Shown piece by piece: positions 1 through 8,106 of a stretch of 64,000 nucleotides of DNA. Position 1 is the first letter of the stretch; the number at the start of each line of letters is the position of its first letter. The stretch comes from an uncultured Bacteroidota bacterium (lineage in GTDB: Bacteria; Bacteroidota; Bacteroidia; Bacteroidales; P3): assembly GCA_902771735.1 (NCBI GenBank), contig CACXXO010000001.1, forward strand, positions 1-64,000, given 5' to 3'. The notes below the pieces were generated by a model. The model searched no databases and was not told the origin of the DNA. It saw nothing but the letters and a program-made list of their open reading frames with translations. The translations under genes were made by a program, and so were the position numbers.

Positions 1-127
1 ACTCATCATCGCCATCAACAAGGACAAGTTCGCCCCCATCTTCCAGGTGGCCGACCTCGGCATCGTGGGCGACCTCCACAAGATCGTCCCCATGCTCACT
101 GAGCGCCTGAAGACCATGCAGAAGTAA
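1..127 (+). CDS. etfA: Electron transfer flavoprotein, alpha subunit (C-terminal end only)
   Basis: Only the last 41 codons are inside the window; the reading frame is open at the left edge and ends with TAA at 125-127. The residues [20 protein letters not shown] match the conserved FAD-binding end of EtfA/FixB, followed by the typical closing helix ending in [10 protein letters not shown]. EtfA pairs with EtfB to pass electrons from acyl-CoA dehydrogenases or similar flavoenzymes; the partner would lie to the left. A strong terminator follows directly, so this is the last gene of its operon and marks the left border of the acquired region. Confidence 0.85.
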   Translation, partial: LIIAINKDKFAPIFQVADLGIVGDLHKIVPMLTERLKTMQK

Positions 128-147
128 CCGTCTAACGGTTCACATAC

Positions 148-184
148 AAAAGCGTCACAAAAGTGATTTTGTGACGCTTTTTTG
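148..184 (+). terminator. Intrinsic terminator after etfA
   Basis: A perfect 11-bp stem (GCGTCACAAAA at 152-162 with TTTTGTGACGC at 167-177) with a GTGA loop is preceded by A residues and followed by a T run at 178-183. It ends the etfA transcript and insulates it from the toxin-antitoxin operon. Confidence 0.9.
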
Positions 185-207
185 TTTGCTATATTAAAAT
201 TTATTCG

Positions 208-215
208 TATCTTTG
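208..215 (+). promoter_or_regulatory. Bacteroidota -7 box (TATCTTTG) for hipBA
   Basis: TATCTTTG fits the TAnnTTTG consensus and is followed by GCA, as at other promoters in this window. The predicted transcript has a leader of roughly 60 nt before the hipB start at 282. A dyad TATGC-ATAAC-GCATA at 281-295 overlaps the hipB start codon and could be an operator for autoregulation. Confidence 0.6.
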
Positions 216-281
216 CATTATATTTAATACATCATATTTTATGCATTAAATAGAAAAACAGAGAAATAAACACAATATATT

Positions 282-593
282 ATGCATAACGCATACACAT
301 TCGACCCCTACCCATTACCGGTAACCATGCAGCGGTTAGCCGAAAACATGAAAGCACGTCGGCTAGAGAGAAAACTCTCCACCAAAAGCCTGTCCGCAAT
401 AAGCGGTGTGCCGGCATCGTCAATCCAACGTTTCGAATTGAAGCATTCTATCTCGCTCGAGTCGTATGTCAAACTGGCAAAGGCATTGGGCTATTCCGAG
501 GAGCTGATGCAGCTGCTTGCGGAGCCGAAATACGACACCATGGAGGAACTCTTGGAGATAAATAAAAACAAAACACGTAAACGAGGCGTATGA
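282..593 (+). CDS. hipB: HipB-like antitoxin, XRE-family HTH protein
   Basis: The 103-aa protein has one XRE/Cro-type helix-turn-helix at about residues 17-70 (RLAENMKARRLERKLSTKSL, then SGVPASSIQRFE and a closing helix). Length and position directly before a HipA kinase are typical of HipB antitoxins, which neutralise HipA and repress their own promoter. The stop overlaps the hipA start by 4 bp (ATGA), indicating translational coupling. A TATGC/GCATA dyad covers the start codon and is a candidate operator. The family is certain at the HTH level; the antitoxin role rests on the neighbour. Confidence 0.85.
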   Translation: MHNAYTFDPYPLPVTMQRLAENMKARRLERKLSTKSLSAISGVPASSIQRFELKHSISLESYVKLAKALGYSEELMQLLAEPKYDTMEELLEINKNKTRKRGV

Positions 594-1672
594 TTAAAAA
601 TATTTTAAGCGTCATTGTGTTGTTTCATGGACGCAAGGTAGGAACATTATCCATGGGTAACCATTCGTGTTGTCAGTTCGAATATGACCGTGCTTGGCTG
701 CGAGACGGCTTTTCCATCTCTCCCTTGCAGCTGCCGCTGAAGACTGGCCTTTTCTCGGCCCAGTGGCAACCCTTCAAGGGCAATTTCGGCATCTTCGAGG
801 ACAGTCTCCCCGGAGGCTATGGCGAGTTTCTGCTCAGCAAGGTGCTGCGACGCGAGGGCATAGATTACTACGGACTTACTCCCGTGCAGAGACTCAGTCT
901 TGTTGGAAACTCCGGGATGGGAGCTCTGTGCTATGTCCCTGAGACCGTTGTCGGTGGCAATCCATCCTCACTTTCACTCGACGAGATGCAGACGCTTGCC
1001 CTTGAGGTGCTGTCCGAAAAAAAAGACACAGGATCGGAGTTGTTGCTGGCAGGCAGCGGAAATTCCGGCGGAGTGCGTCCAAAATGCATTTACAACGACG
1101 AGACCGGACACTGGCTTGTCAAGTTCCGTCACATTTTTGACCCAACTGACATTGGACAGCAGGAATACCATTACAATGAATTGGCACAGCAGGCGGGCAT
1201 TGTTGTGCCAGAATTCCGACTAATCGACGGCAAGTATTTCGCCACACGGCGATTTGACATCGATAAGCAGGGCAATCGGCTTCACGTGGCCACCGCCAGC
1301 GGCCTCCTCAACGAGCCCCTCACACCTCCCAAGATGGACTACCACAGCCTGCTGCAGCTCACAGGATACCTCACCCAGTCGCCCGAGGCTGTCGAGCAGC
1401 AATTCCGTCGTATGGTCTTCAATCACTACGCTCGCAATTTCGACGACCATGCCCGCAATTTCAGCTTCCTCTGCCGTGATGGCCGCTGGGAACTGGCGCC
1501 TGCCTACGACCTCACCAACGACCAGACCCTTGGAGAGCATGCCACCACCATCAACTTCAAAGGCTTGCCCACCGACGAGGACATGATTGTTGTCGGCACG
1601 AACACCAAGATGACCCGTCTTCGCTGCCAGCAAATCATCGACGAAGTAAAAGTCATCCTCAAAGATTTATAG
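590..1672 (+). CDS. hipA: HipA-like serine/threonine kinase toxin
   Basis: The 360-aa protein has the HipA layout: an N-terminal subdomain (about 1-125) and a kinase core. Visible motifs are the phosphate-binding segment LLLAGSGNSGGVRPK (151-165), the ATP lysine in LVKF (K178), the catalytic NFDDHARNF (283-291) and the metal-binding aspartate in APAYDLTN (D307). HipA toxins phosphorylate translation factors such as glutamyl-tRNA synthetase and induce dormancy; the actual target here is unknown. It is shorter than E. coli HipA (about 440 aa), but all catalytic motifs are present. It is coupled to hipB. A role in defence or island stability is inferred from the setting. Confidence 0.85.
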   Translation: MIKNILSVIVLFHGRKVGTLSMGNHSCCQFEYDRAWLRDGFSISPLQLPLKTGLFSAQWQPFKGNFGIFEDSLPGGYGEFLLSKVLRREGIDYYGLTPVQRLSLVGNSGMGALCYVPETVVGGNPSSLSLDEMQTLALEVLSEKKDTGSELLLAGSGNSGGVRPKCIYNDETGHWLVKFRHIFDPTDIGQQEYHYNELAQQAGIVVPEFRLIDGKYFATRRFDIDKQGNRLHVATASGLLNEPLTPPKMDYHSLLQLTGYLTQSPEAVEQQFRRMVFNHYARNFDDHARNFSFLCRDGRWELAPAYDLTNDQTLGEHATTINFKGLPTDEDMIVVGTNTKMTRLRCQQIIDEVKVILKDL

Positions 1673-1682
1673 TACATTCCCA

Positions 1683-1717
1683 CATTCTGCCTGGCTCCAT
1701 CGGAGACACGGCCTGCG
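1683..1717 (+). repeat. 35-bp dispersed repeat, copy 1
   Basis: The 35 bases beginning CATTCTGCCTGGCTCC and ending CGGCCTGCG recur exactly at 3651-3685 and with changes at 3062-3096. A second shared word, GGAGCAAACGCATTCAT, follows at 1746-1762 and again at 3741-3757. The three copies flank the DUF4143 ATPase gene and the remnant of another. Confidence 0.85.
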
Positions 1718-1775
1718 ACGTTAGCGCGGCCAAGTGCAGAGGGCTGGAGCAAACGCATTCATTTTTTGTTTTGCT

Positions 1776-1826
1776 AATTCAAATAATCTTCGTATTTTTG
1801 CACTCGATTTTGATTGAAAATCGAGT
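1776..1826 (+). promoter_or_regulatory. Promoter of the DUF4143 ATPase with adjoining palindrome
   Basis: The -7 box TATTTTTG lies at 1793-1800. It is immediately followed by a perfect 10-bp inverted repeat with a 5-nt loop (ACTCGATTTT at 1802-1811, AAAATCGAGT at 1817-1826), placed where the transcript should start. This could be a repressor operator or a 5' stem-loop. The 27 bases at 1776-1802 are repeated exactly at 3981-4007, in front of the DUF4007 operon. Confidence 0.6.
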
Positions 1827-1873
1827 TTAGAAAACAATATTTTAAATGAAATTTACGCAATAATACAGCCATC

Positions 1874-3010
1874 ATGTTACCACGTATTCTCAACCTATCC
1901 AACGAGATAGATAGCAGCATCTTTCTGTTCGGAGCCCGACAGACAGGCAAATCAACCATCCTGCGACAGCAGTTCCCCAATGCCATCTATATCGACCTGC
2001 TCGACAGCAGCATTAAAGAAAGGTATCGTCGCAACCCGACGCTCCTTTACGAAATGCTGAACGGGAAACCCGAAGGCACGCTGGTCATCATCGACGAAAT
2101 ACCAGAGATGCCCGCCCTGCTCGATGAAGTACACCGACTGATTGTCGAGAGCGGTCTCGTTTTCATCCTATGTGGCTCCAGCGCCCGGAAGTTGAAACGC
2201 AAGGGTCACAACACTCTCGGAGGACGAGCCTTCCCCGTATATCTCTATCCATTCGTCAGCGCCGAGATACCGGAGTTTGATATCGATCGGGCCGTCACTT
2301 TCGGAATGCTTCCTCCTCACTATCTTGCCAAGAACCCTTCTCGACTCCTGGCCGGATATATAAACGTTTACCTGAAAGAAGAGATAAAAGAAGAAGCCTT
2401 GGTGCGTAACCTCGACGCCTTCCAACGCTTTTTGGAAGTGGCGGCATTGACCGACGGCGAGATTGTAAACAACGCCAATATAGCACAGGATTGCGGAGTG
2501 CGTGCCACCACAGTAAACGCCTACTTCGACATCCTCGAGGATACCCTGATGGGGTATCGCATCCCCGCATTCCGAAAGGTCATGAAGCGGAGGCTGATGC
2601 AGGCGCCGAAGTTCTACTATTTCGATATCGGTGTAGCCAACCACCTGTTGCACCGCAAAGAGCTGGTGCGGGGTAGTGCCGACTACGGCCATGCCTTTGA
2701 ACACTTGGTGATACAGGAAATCTATACATGGCTGCAATACACACATTCGGAGGAAGAGTTATCCTACTGGCACACCTACACAGGCATCGAGGTGGATGCT
2801 GTCATTGGCGATGCCAGAGTGGCGATAGAGATCAAGTCAGCGGAAGAAATCCAACGACGTCACCTCAAAGGACTCAAAGCCTTTGCCGACGAATACCCCG
2901 AAAGCCGACGGATACTGGTATCCCTCGACAAACTTAGCCGAACCATCGACGGCATAGAATGCCTCTATGTCCTTGACTTCTTCAAAACGTTATGGAACAA
3001 AGGATTATAA
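1874..3010 (+). CDS. AAA ATPase with DUF4143 C-terminal domain (AAA_14)
   Basis: The 378-aa protein has a Walker A GARQTGKST (20-28) and Walker B VIIDEIPE (71-78). A winged-helix-like middle part follows, then a C-terminal DUF4143 domain that looks like a PD-(D/E)xK fold (GIEVDAVIGD then VAIEIKSAEE). Such stand-alone ATPases are common and often multiple in Bacteroidota; their function is not settled. The last codons are related to the remnant at 3471-3608 (both contain LILVSLD or ILVSLD and end in LDF then LW). A third, broken family member closes the island at 24268-25497. It has its own promoter with a palindrome. Confidence 0.85.
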   Translation: MLPRILNLSNEIDSSIFLFGARQTGKSTILRQQFPNAIYIDLLDSSIKERYRRNPTLLYEMLNGKPEGTLVIIDEIPEMPALLDEVHRLIVESGLVFILCGSSARKLKRKGHNTLGGRAFPVYLYPFVSAEIPEFDIDRAVTFGMLPPHYLAKNPSRLLAGYINVYLKEEIKEEALVRNLDAFQRFLEVAALTDGEIVNNANIAQDCGVRATTVNAYFDILEDTLMGYRIPAFRKVMKRRLMQAPKFYYFDIGVANHLLHRKELVRGSADYGHAFEHLVIQEIYTWLQYTHSEEELSYWHTYTGIEVDAVIGDARVAIEIKSAEEIQRRHLKGLKAFADEYPESRRILVSLDKLSRTIDGIECLYVLDFFKTLWNKGL

Positions 3011-3061
3011 AATCCACACATTCCCACATCCCCACATTCACACATTAAAAAAACATTCTCA

Positions 3062-3096
3062 CACTCTGCCTAGCTCTGCAGGAGACATCGCCTGCG
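3062..3096 (+). repeat. 35-bp dispersed repeat, copy 2 (diverged)
   Basis: It matches the 35-bp unit at 1683-1717 with several substitutions and is followed by GTGGTATGCCTGCGA, which also follows copy 3. It lies just downstream of the DUF4143 ATPase stop codon. Confidence 0.75.
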
Positions 3097-3470
3097 TGGT
3101 ATGCCTGCGACCCCTGAAAGTGTGATGAACACCTTGGAAATAAAACAGAATGCAGTGAATAGCACCGCTAATAATGATTATATATAGCGAGTCAGCACCG
3201 CTGAATAAAAAAAAACTAGCGAAACTACATTAAAAAAAGCATTCCCACATTTCCCCATCCCCCCCCTATCATAAGAAAAGTGTATTTTTTATTTGCCTAT
3301 TTTATAGGAAAAGTGTATTTTTTGCAGCGTGAAATTTATAGAAAAAATGTAATTATGCTATTTAAAAGATTAAAATCAAACAGAAACACATCTTATATCT
3401 TCAATAATTAATATCAAAAATCATTACTATACTCCCGAATTTCATATAAAAATCAGGAATACACTTACCC

Positions 3471-3608
3471 TGGTTCCCTTATGAGGAACATCCTGACTGC
3501 CGACTTATCCTCGTGTCGCTCGACCCCATCACACGCGGTTCCGGCGACACCGAGCTCATCTACATTCTAGACTTCTTGAAGATGCTCTGGAATGGTGAAA
3601 TATTCTAA
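3471..3608 (+). pseudogene. 3' remnant of a DUF4143 ATPase gene
   Basis: The frame tgg-ttc-cct-tat onward reads WFPYEEHPDCRLILVSLD, then ELIYILDFLKMLWNGEIF and a TAA at 3606-3608. This aligns with the end of the intact ATPase at 1874-3010 (YPESRRILVSLD, then LYVLDFFKTLWNKGL). Nothing of the ATPase domain remains upstream, so most of the gene has been deleted. The close but not identical match shows a diverged paralogue, not a recent duplication of the neighbour. Confidence 0.8.
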
Positions 3609-3650
3609 AAAGCACATTCCCGCATTCACTAACACATTCTCACATTCCCG

Positions 3651-3685
3651 CATTCTGCCTGGCTCCATCGGAGACACGGCCTGCG
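3651..3685 (+). repeat. 35-bp dispersed repeat, copy 3
   Basis: Identical over 35 bases to copy 1 at 1683-1717. As with copy 1, GGAGCAAACGCATTCAT follows (3741-3757) and then the 27-bp promoter segment (3981-4007). The intervening distance is longer here, so about 200 bases were inserted here or lost there. Confidence 0.85.
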
Positions 3686-3980
3686 TGGTATGCCTGCGAG
3701 CACCTTTGAAAATAAAAATTATTGCAGCGAGTCACCTTGTGGAGCAAACGCATTCATAAACGCATTCTTTCTCCCTTCTAGATGCCTTCTTTGTGCCTTC
3801 TTTGCCGCAATAACGTAACACTTGAGAATCAATACATTGCACACACCTCCCATAAACAACCGCAACTTCATGATTTTCAACCCAAAGTCCAACGACCTTT
3901 CGGCGACCATTCGACGGTCTCTCGGCGACCCGTTTATAACAACATTACTTTTTCTCGCACGCGCGAAACATTATTTTGTC

Positions 3981-4007
3981 AATTCAAATAATCTTCGTAT
4001 TTTTGCA
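3981..4007 (+). promoter_or_regulatory. Promoter of the phosphorothioation-type operon (duplicated 27-bp segment)
   Basis: The segment contains the -7 box TATTTTTG (3998-4005) and is identical over 27 bases to 1776-1802 upstream of the DUF4143 ATPase. The start codon of the DUF4007 gene is 24 bases downstream. The palindrome that follows the first copy is absent here, so the two genes share the core promoter but not the putative operator. Confidence 0.65.
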
Positions 4008-4031
4008 TTTTAAAAATAAAGATTAAAATAA

Positions 4032-4892
4032 ATGGCAAAATACAGCTTTTCTGGTCACGAGTCCTTTGCTTGCAAGTCGTTATGGCTCAAGAAAGGATAT
4101 GATTTTGTTGTGCAGAATCGCGATTTCAACGCACCTGATGCGGTTATATATCTCGGTGTGGGGAAAAACATGGTATCTTCTATTCGTTATTGGCTTAAAG
4201 TATGTAATATATACGATGAAAAAGGAATAACTTGGCTAGGAAACTACCTTTTCAACGACCATACTGGCAAAGACCTCTATCTTGAAGACCTAGCAACGCT
4301 CTATCTGTTGCATTTCAACCTTGTATTTTGTGGACAGGCCTCCATCTACAAGATGTTCTTCTGTGATTTTCAACGCGAACGTACACGTTTTACTAAAGAG
4401 CAATTTACGAATCATATCAAATATAAGTTGGCAGACGAGGATCTTAAAAGCCAATTCAACGAGAACACCGTCAAAAAGGACATTGATGTCCTCATCCACA
4501 ATTATGCCCTTCCTCGGAAGCCACAATCCAACGAAGACTTTTCCTCCTTGTTCATCGACCTCGACTTATTACGCATTACGGAAGACGGCAAAGAATACTA
4601 TTTCAACACCGAAGGCAAGCGCAAAGTCCCCAAAGAGATATTTCTCTATTCCCTCATGGAACTCAAAAACCGAGACAATGACAACACACTTCCATACGAC
4701 GACATTCGACACTATGTAGGCATGCCGTTCTGTATGAATGACTCTGAAATTATCGAAATGCTCAAAACACTTTCTGATCAATATTCCGATTGTATCACCT
4801 ATAGCGACGAATCCGGCATTCGGCAGCTGCAGTTCACCAAGGATATTTCAACCGAAAAAATACTGAACGATTACTATGGAACGAACATTTAA
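4032..4892 (+). CDS. DUF4007 family protein, SspB-like
   Basis: The 286-aa protein begins with YSFSGHESFACKSLWLKKGY and continues with AVIYLGVGKNMVSSIRYWL, the hallmark of the DUF4007 family. From the literature as I remember it, SspB of the single-strand phosphorothioation system belongs to this family and nicks DNA so that sulfur can be inserted. It is first in a long operon whose third core member is a PAPS-reductase-like enzyme, which fits sspB. No nuclease motif is obvious by eye. Its end overlaps the next gene by 17 bp. The family call is firm; the SspB role is inferred from context. Confidence 0.75.
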   Translation: MAKYSFSGHESFACKSLWLKKGYDFVVQNRDFNAPDAVIYLGVGKNMVSSIRYWLKVCNIYDEKGITWLGNYLFNDHTGKDLYLEDLATLYLLHFNLVFCGQASIYKMFFCDFQRERTRFTKEQFTNHIKYKLADEDLKSQFNENTVKKDIDVLIHNYALPRKPQSNEDFSSLFIDLDLLRITEDGKEYYFNTEGKRKVPKEIFLYSLMELKNRDNDNTLPYDDIRHYVGMPFCMNDSEIIEMLKTLSDQYSDCITYSDESGIRQLQFTKDISTEKILNDYYGTNI

Positions 4893-7800
4893 TTTATCGG
4901 CCAATATAGAAAATGGCTTTCCAAAAGGTGTTCGCTATATAGTAACACCCAATGCAAAGAAATCCATCGGCAATATTGTTGACAGCTTCAAGTCAGGCAT
5001 CCATTCATTCACCATCATTGGCACCTACGGCACAGGTAAATCCAGCTTTCTCCTGGCTGTTGAGTCCGACATGCAACAAGGCACTTCGAAGAATCTTTTG
5101 TTCAACCCGTCTATACTTTCAGACAAGGCCAACTTTGAGATTCTAAATATTGTAGGCGATTACTGCGACCTCGTTACCCTCTTGCAGCGTAAGTTGAACT
5201 ATGGGAAGTCTGGCGACAGCGTACTCGATGCACTCGACAGCTTCTATAAGAAATGCCGTAAGCAAGGAAAATTTCTCGTCATTGCGATAGATGAATTCGG
5301 AAAAGTCCTCGAACATGCCGCCAAGAACAATCCCGAAAAGGAACTCTATTTTCTGCAAAAGTTGGCAGAATATATCAACGAATCTTCTCGGCAGATTATT
5401 CTCCTCACCACTCTCCACCAAAACTTCGGATCCTATGCCAAGAACCTCAGTGAGGAGCAGCGTAACGAATGGAAAAAGGTGAAAGGCCGTTTCAAAGAAA
5501 TCACTTTTGTTGAGCCCATTGAGCAACTACTGCACCTTGCCTCTGTCCAACTGCAAGAAAGAGGAAAGACTCCTGCATTGACAAATGCCAAGAACCTTCA
5601 TCGCCTTGCAGTGGAGACAGGTTTTGTGGCTAAAGATTTCGACGAGCAAATCGCCACACAACTATATCCTTTGGACACTTTTTCCGCTTATGCCATCACC
5701 TCGGCCATTCAACGATATGGTCAAAACGAACGTTCCCTTTTCTCCTTCCTTGCTATGCGGGGCGAAGACTCTGTTATGGATTTTCTCCCTGCAGAACGTC
5801 AGACATACAACCTTGCAAAAGTATACGACTACATCACCTATAATTTTCAGGCCACGCTGAACGATGCCAATGCCGACACCATGACCTGGGCCTCGATGCA
5901 ACGTGCCATCGAACGCGCCGAGAGTTTGGTTTGGGAGTCCGAAAAACAGACAAATACTGCAAAATGCATCATAAAGGCGATAGGTCTAATGAATGCCTTT
6001 GGAAACGCTGGCTTCCGTCTTGATGCAAAACAGTTGTCACGCTACGCTAAATGGGCAATGGACACTCCCGACGCTGAATCTATTGTCAGCCGTCTCATCA
6101 AAATGCAGATTGTACGCTTCGCCGACTATCGCGGACGCCTTGTCCTCTTCGAGGGAACTGATGTCGACCTTGAAGGCGAATTTCATGAGGCCGGCCTTGT
6201 TGTCCCGCGTCCCATCCATTTCATTGAGAGGCTAAGTCTTCTGTTTCATCAAAGGATATCGCCTGTCAAGGCGCACTTTTACCAAAAAGGCACCCCACGT
6301 TTTTTTGACTACAAGATTCTTGATGCACCTGAGAGAATTACCCCCGACGGAGACACCGACGGATATATCGAACTGATTTTTTCCACCAAGAAGAATATCA
6401 TACAAGAACTCAAGGATGTCAGTTCCTCTTCCGGACTCGCTCTTGTCTTTGCCTACTTCAAGGACACGGACAATCTTATCACCCATCTCCACAATATCGA
6501 CAAATATGACTATCTCTTGAAAACCACCGTGGTCGAGACTGATAACATAGCTCGCGGCGAGTTCAAGAAACTGATGGAACATGAGCAAGACCTGCTGAAC
6601 AAGGAATTGAGCGACAGCCTATTCTCATACAACAACCAGGTTATATGGATATACAACGGCAAAGAGCAAAACATCTGTTCTCACCGCGACTTTAATAAAC
6701 TACTCTCTCGAGTATGTGACGAAGTTTATTTCAAAACGCCCGAATTGCGCAACGAACTCTTCAACCGTCACAAGCTCAGCGGGACAATTTCGTCTGCCAG
6801 GAAAAATTATTTGTCAGCCCTTATCGAACACAACACTAAAGAGGATTTAGGTTTCCCACCTGACAAATTCCCTCCTGAAAAAACCATCTACTATTCGCTT
6901 CTCAAAGACACAGGCTTACACATTAACGGCATCTTTGACGATACGAATGTAAAGTCCAGTTTCCGTCCTCTTTGGGATGCCTCCGAAGAATTCCTGCAAA
7001 GCACCGTCAACAAGCCTCGCCGCATATCCGAACTGACCCGAACCCTCCTCGAAAAGCCATACAAAGTAAAGCAAGGACTGCTCGACTTTTGGATTCCCAC
7101 CTACCTCTTCATCCGTCGTCAGGACTTTGCCCTCTATGATGCCTCCCGTGGTAGTTTCATTCCCAATGTCAATATGGAGTTCTTCGATCTCCTCCAGAAA
7201 CACCCTGGCGACTATCAGGTGAAAAAATTTTCGGTCGATGGTGTCAAGCTCAGTTTCTTCAACCAGTATCGCCGTTTTGTCAATCTCGGTGACGAGTTCT
7301 CCATCTCTACCCAAAGTTTCATTGAGACTATTAAGCCTTTCCTCAGTTTTTATGTCCACCTCAACGACTACACCAAGCATACCCGCAAATTCAACCACCG
7401 TTCTACTATGCGCTTCCGCGATGTTCTTGCCCAGGCCAAGGACCCAGAACAGGCTTTCTTCGAGGATTTACCCAATGCCCTCGGTTTCGACCGCGAAAAA
7501 CTCAAGGATGAACTGGCAATAAATGAATACGGACAGGTCATCGAGCGGGCCATCCGCGAACTGCGCACCTGCTACACCAACCTTATCGACCGCATTGAGG
7601 AACGTCTTGTCGATGAGTTTGGTCTCATGTCGGGCGATTATTCTGAGTATATCATCGAAATCCGTAAACGGCTAGCCAATGTGAAAACGCATCTGCTTAC
7701 CGGCAAGCAAAAGGAGTTCTACCATCATGTGATGACCGAGTACGAAAACCGCACCCTGTGGTACCAGTCCATCTGCTACACCATTCTCGACCAACGCCTC

Positions 7801-8106
7801 GACACCCTGCGCGACGAGCAGGAAGACAAGCTTGTCGACGACCTCGTCTATATGTTCCGCGAATGTGAGAAATATTCCGATATTTCCCACCGGTTGAAGG
7901 ACTCGGACAATAGTGATGCCTATTCTTTCGATATGGTGACCAACCAAGGTGCCAACATCCGCACTCAGACTTACATCCTTCCGGAGAAAGACAAGAAGAA
8001 ATCTTCCGAATTAGAAGAAAAGATAACTCGCATTCTATCCGGTAACAACAATGTTGATATCTGCACATTACTTTCAATATTGAACAAGAAAATAAACAAA
8101 CAATAA
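4876..8106 (+). CDS. Large P-loop ATPase, SspC-like
   Basis: The 1076-aa protein has Walker A GTYGTGKSS (49-57) and Walker B LVIAIDEFG (134-142), followed by TLHQNFGSYA, a sensor-like segment. The remaining 850 residues are mostly helical with no motif I recognise. Position between the DUF4007 gene and the sulfur-transfer gene matches SspC, the ATPase of the SspBCD modification complex. The start overlaps the preceding gene by 17 bp, and the stop overlaps the next start by one base (taATG). An alternative is one of the other large ATPases of defence islands such as BrxC/PglY, but no other BREX gene is present. Confidence 0.65.
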   Translation: MERTFNLSANIENGFPKGVRYIVTPNAKKSIGNIVDSFKSGIHSFTIIGTYGTGKSSFLLAVESDMQQGTSKNLLFNPSILSDKANFEILNIVGDYCDLVTLLQRKLNYGKSGDSVLDALDSFYKKCRKQGKFLVIAIDEFGKVLEHAAKNNPEKELYFLQKLAEYINESSRQIILLTTLHQNFGSYAKNLSEEQRNEWKKVKGRFKEITFVEPIEQLLHLASVQLQERGKTPALTNAKNLHRLAVETGFVAKDFDEQIATQLYPLDTFSAYAITSAIQRYGQNERSLFSFLAMRGEDSVMDFLPAERQTYNLAKVYDYITYNFQATLNDANADTMTWASMQRAIERAESLVWESEKQTNTAKCIIKAIGLMNAFGNAGFRLDAKQLSRYAKWAMDTPDAESIVSRLIKMQIVRFADYRGRLVLFEGTDVDLEGEFHEAGLVVPRPIHFIERLSLLFHQRISPVKAHFYQKGTPRFFDYKILDAPERITPDGDTDGYIELIFSTKKNIIQELKDVSSSSGLALVFAYFKDTDNLITHLHNIDKYDYLLKTTVVETDNIARGEFKKLMEHEQDLLNKELSDSLFSYNNQVIWIYNGKEQNICSHRDFNKLLSRVCDEVYFKTPELRNELFNRHKLSGTISSARKNYLSALIEHNTKEDLGFPPDKFPPEKTIYYSLLKDTGLHINGIFDDTNVKSSFRPLWDASEEFLQSTVNKPRRISELTRTLLEKPYKVKQGLLDFWIPTYLFIRRQDFALYDASRGSFIPNVNMEFFDLLQKHPGDYQVKKFSVDGVKLSFFNQYRRFVNLGDEFSISTQSFIETIKPFLSFYVHLNDYTKHTRKFNHRSTMRFRDVLAQAKDPEQAFFEDLPNALGFDREKLKDELAINEYGQVIERAIRELRTCYTNLIDRIEERLVDEFGLMSGDYSEYIIEIRKRLANVKTHLLTGKQKEFYHHVMTEYENRTLWYQSICYTILDQRLDTLRDEQEDKLVDDLVYMFRECEKYSDISHRLKDSDNSDAYSFDMVTNQGANIRTQTYILPEKDKKKSSELEEKITRILSGNNNVDICTLLSILNKKINKQ

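Larger units (their letters stand above)
3011..4031 (+). other. 1-kb scar region without an intact gene
   Basis: No convincing full-length gene is present. The stretch holds two copies of the 35-bp repeat (3062-3096 and 3651-3685), an AT-rich part with a CCTA-TTTTA-TAGG dyad near 3296-3308, a GTGTATTTTTTGCAG promoter-like sequence near 3310-3324, the last codons of a DUF4143 ATPase (3471-3608) and a duplicated promoter (3981-4007). Short open frames at 3719-4013 show no family features. The content suggests repeated insertion and deletion at this spot. Confidence 0.7.

Noticed and set aside
3719-4013. Overlapping short open frames in the scar region
   Set aside because: All are under 70 codons, overlap each other in several frames and show no family features or promoter.
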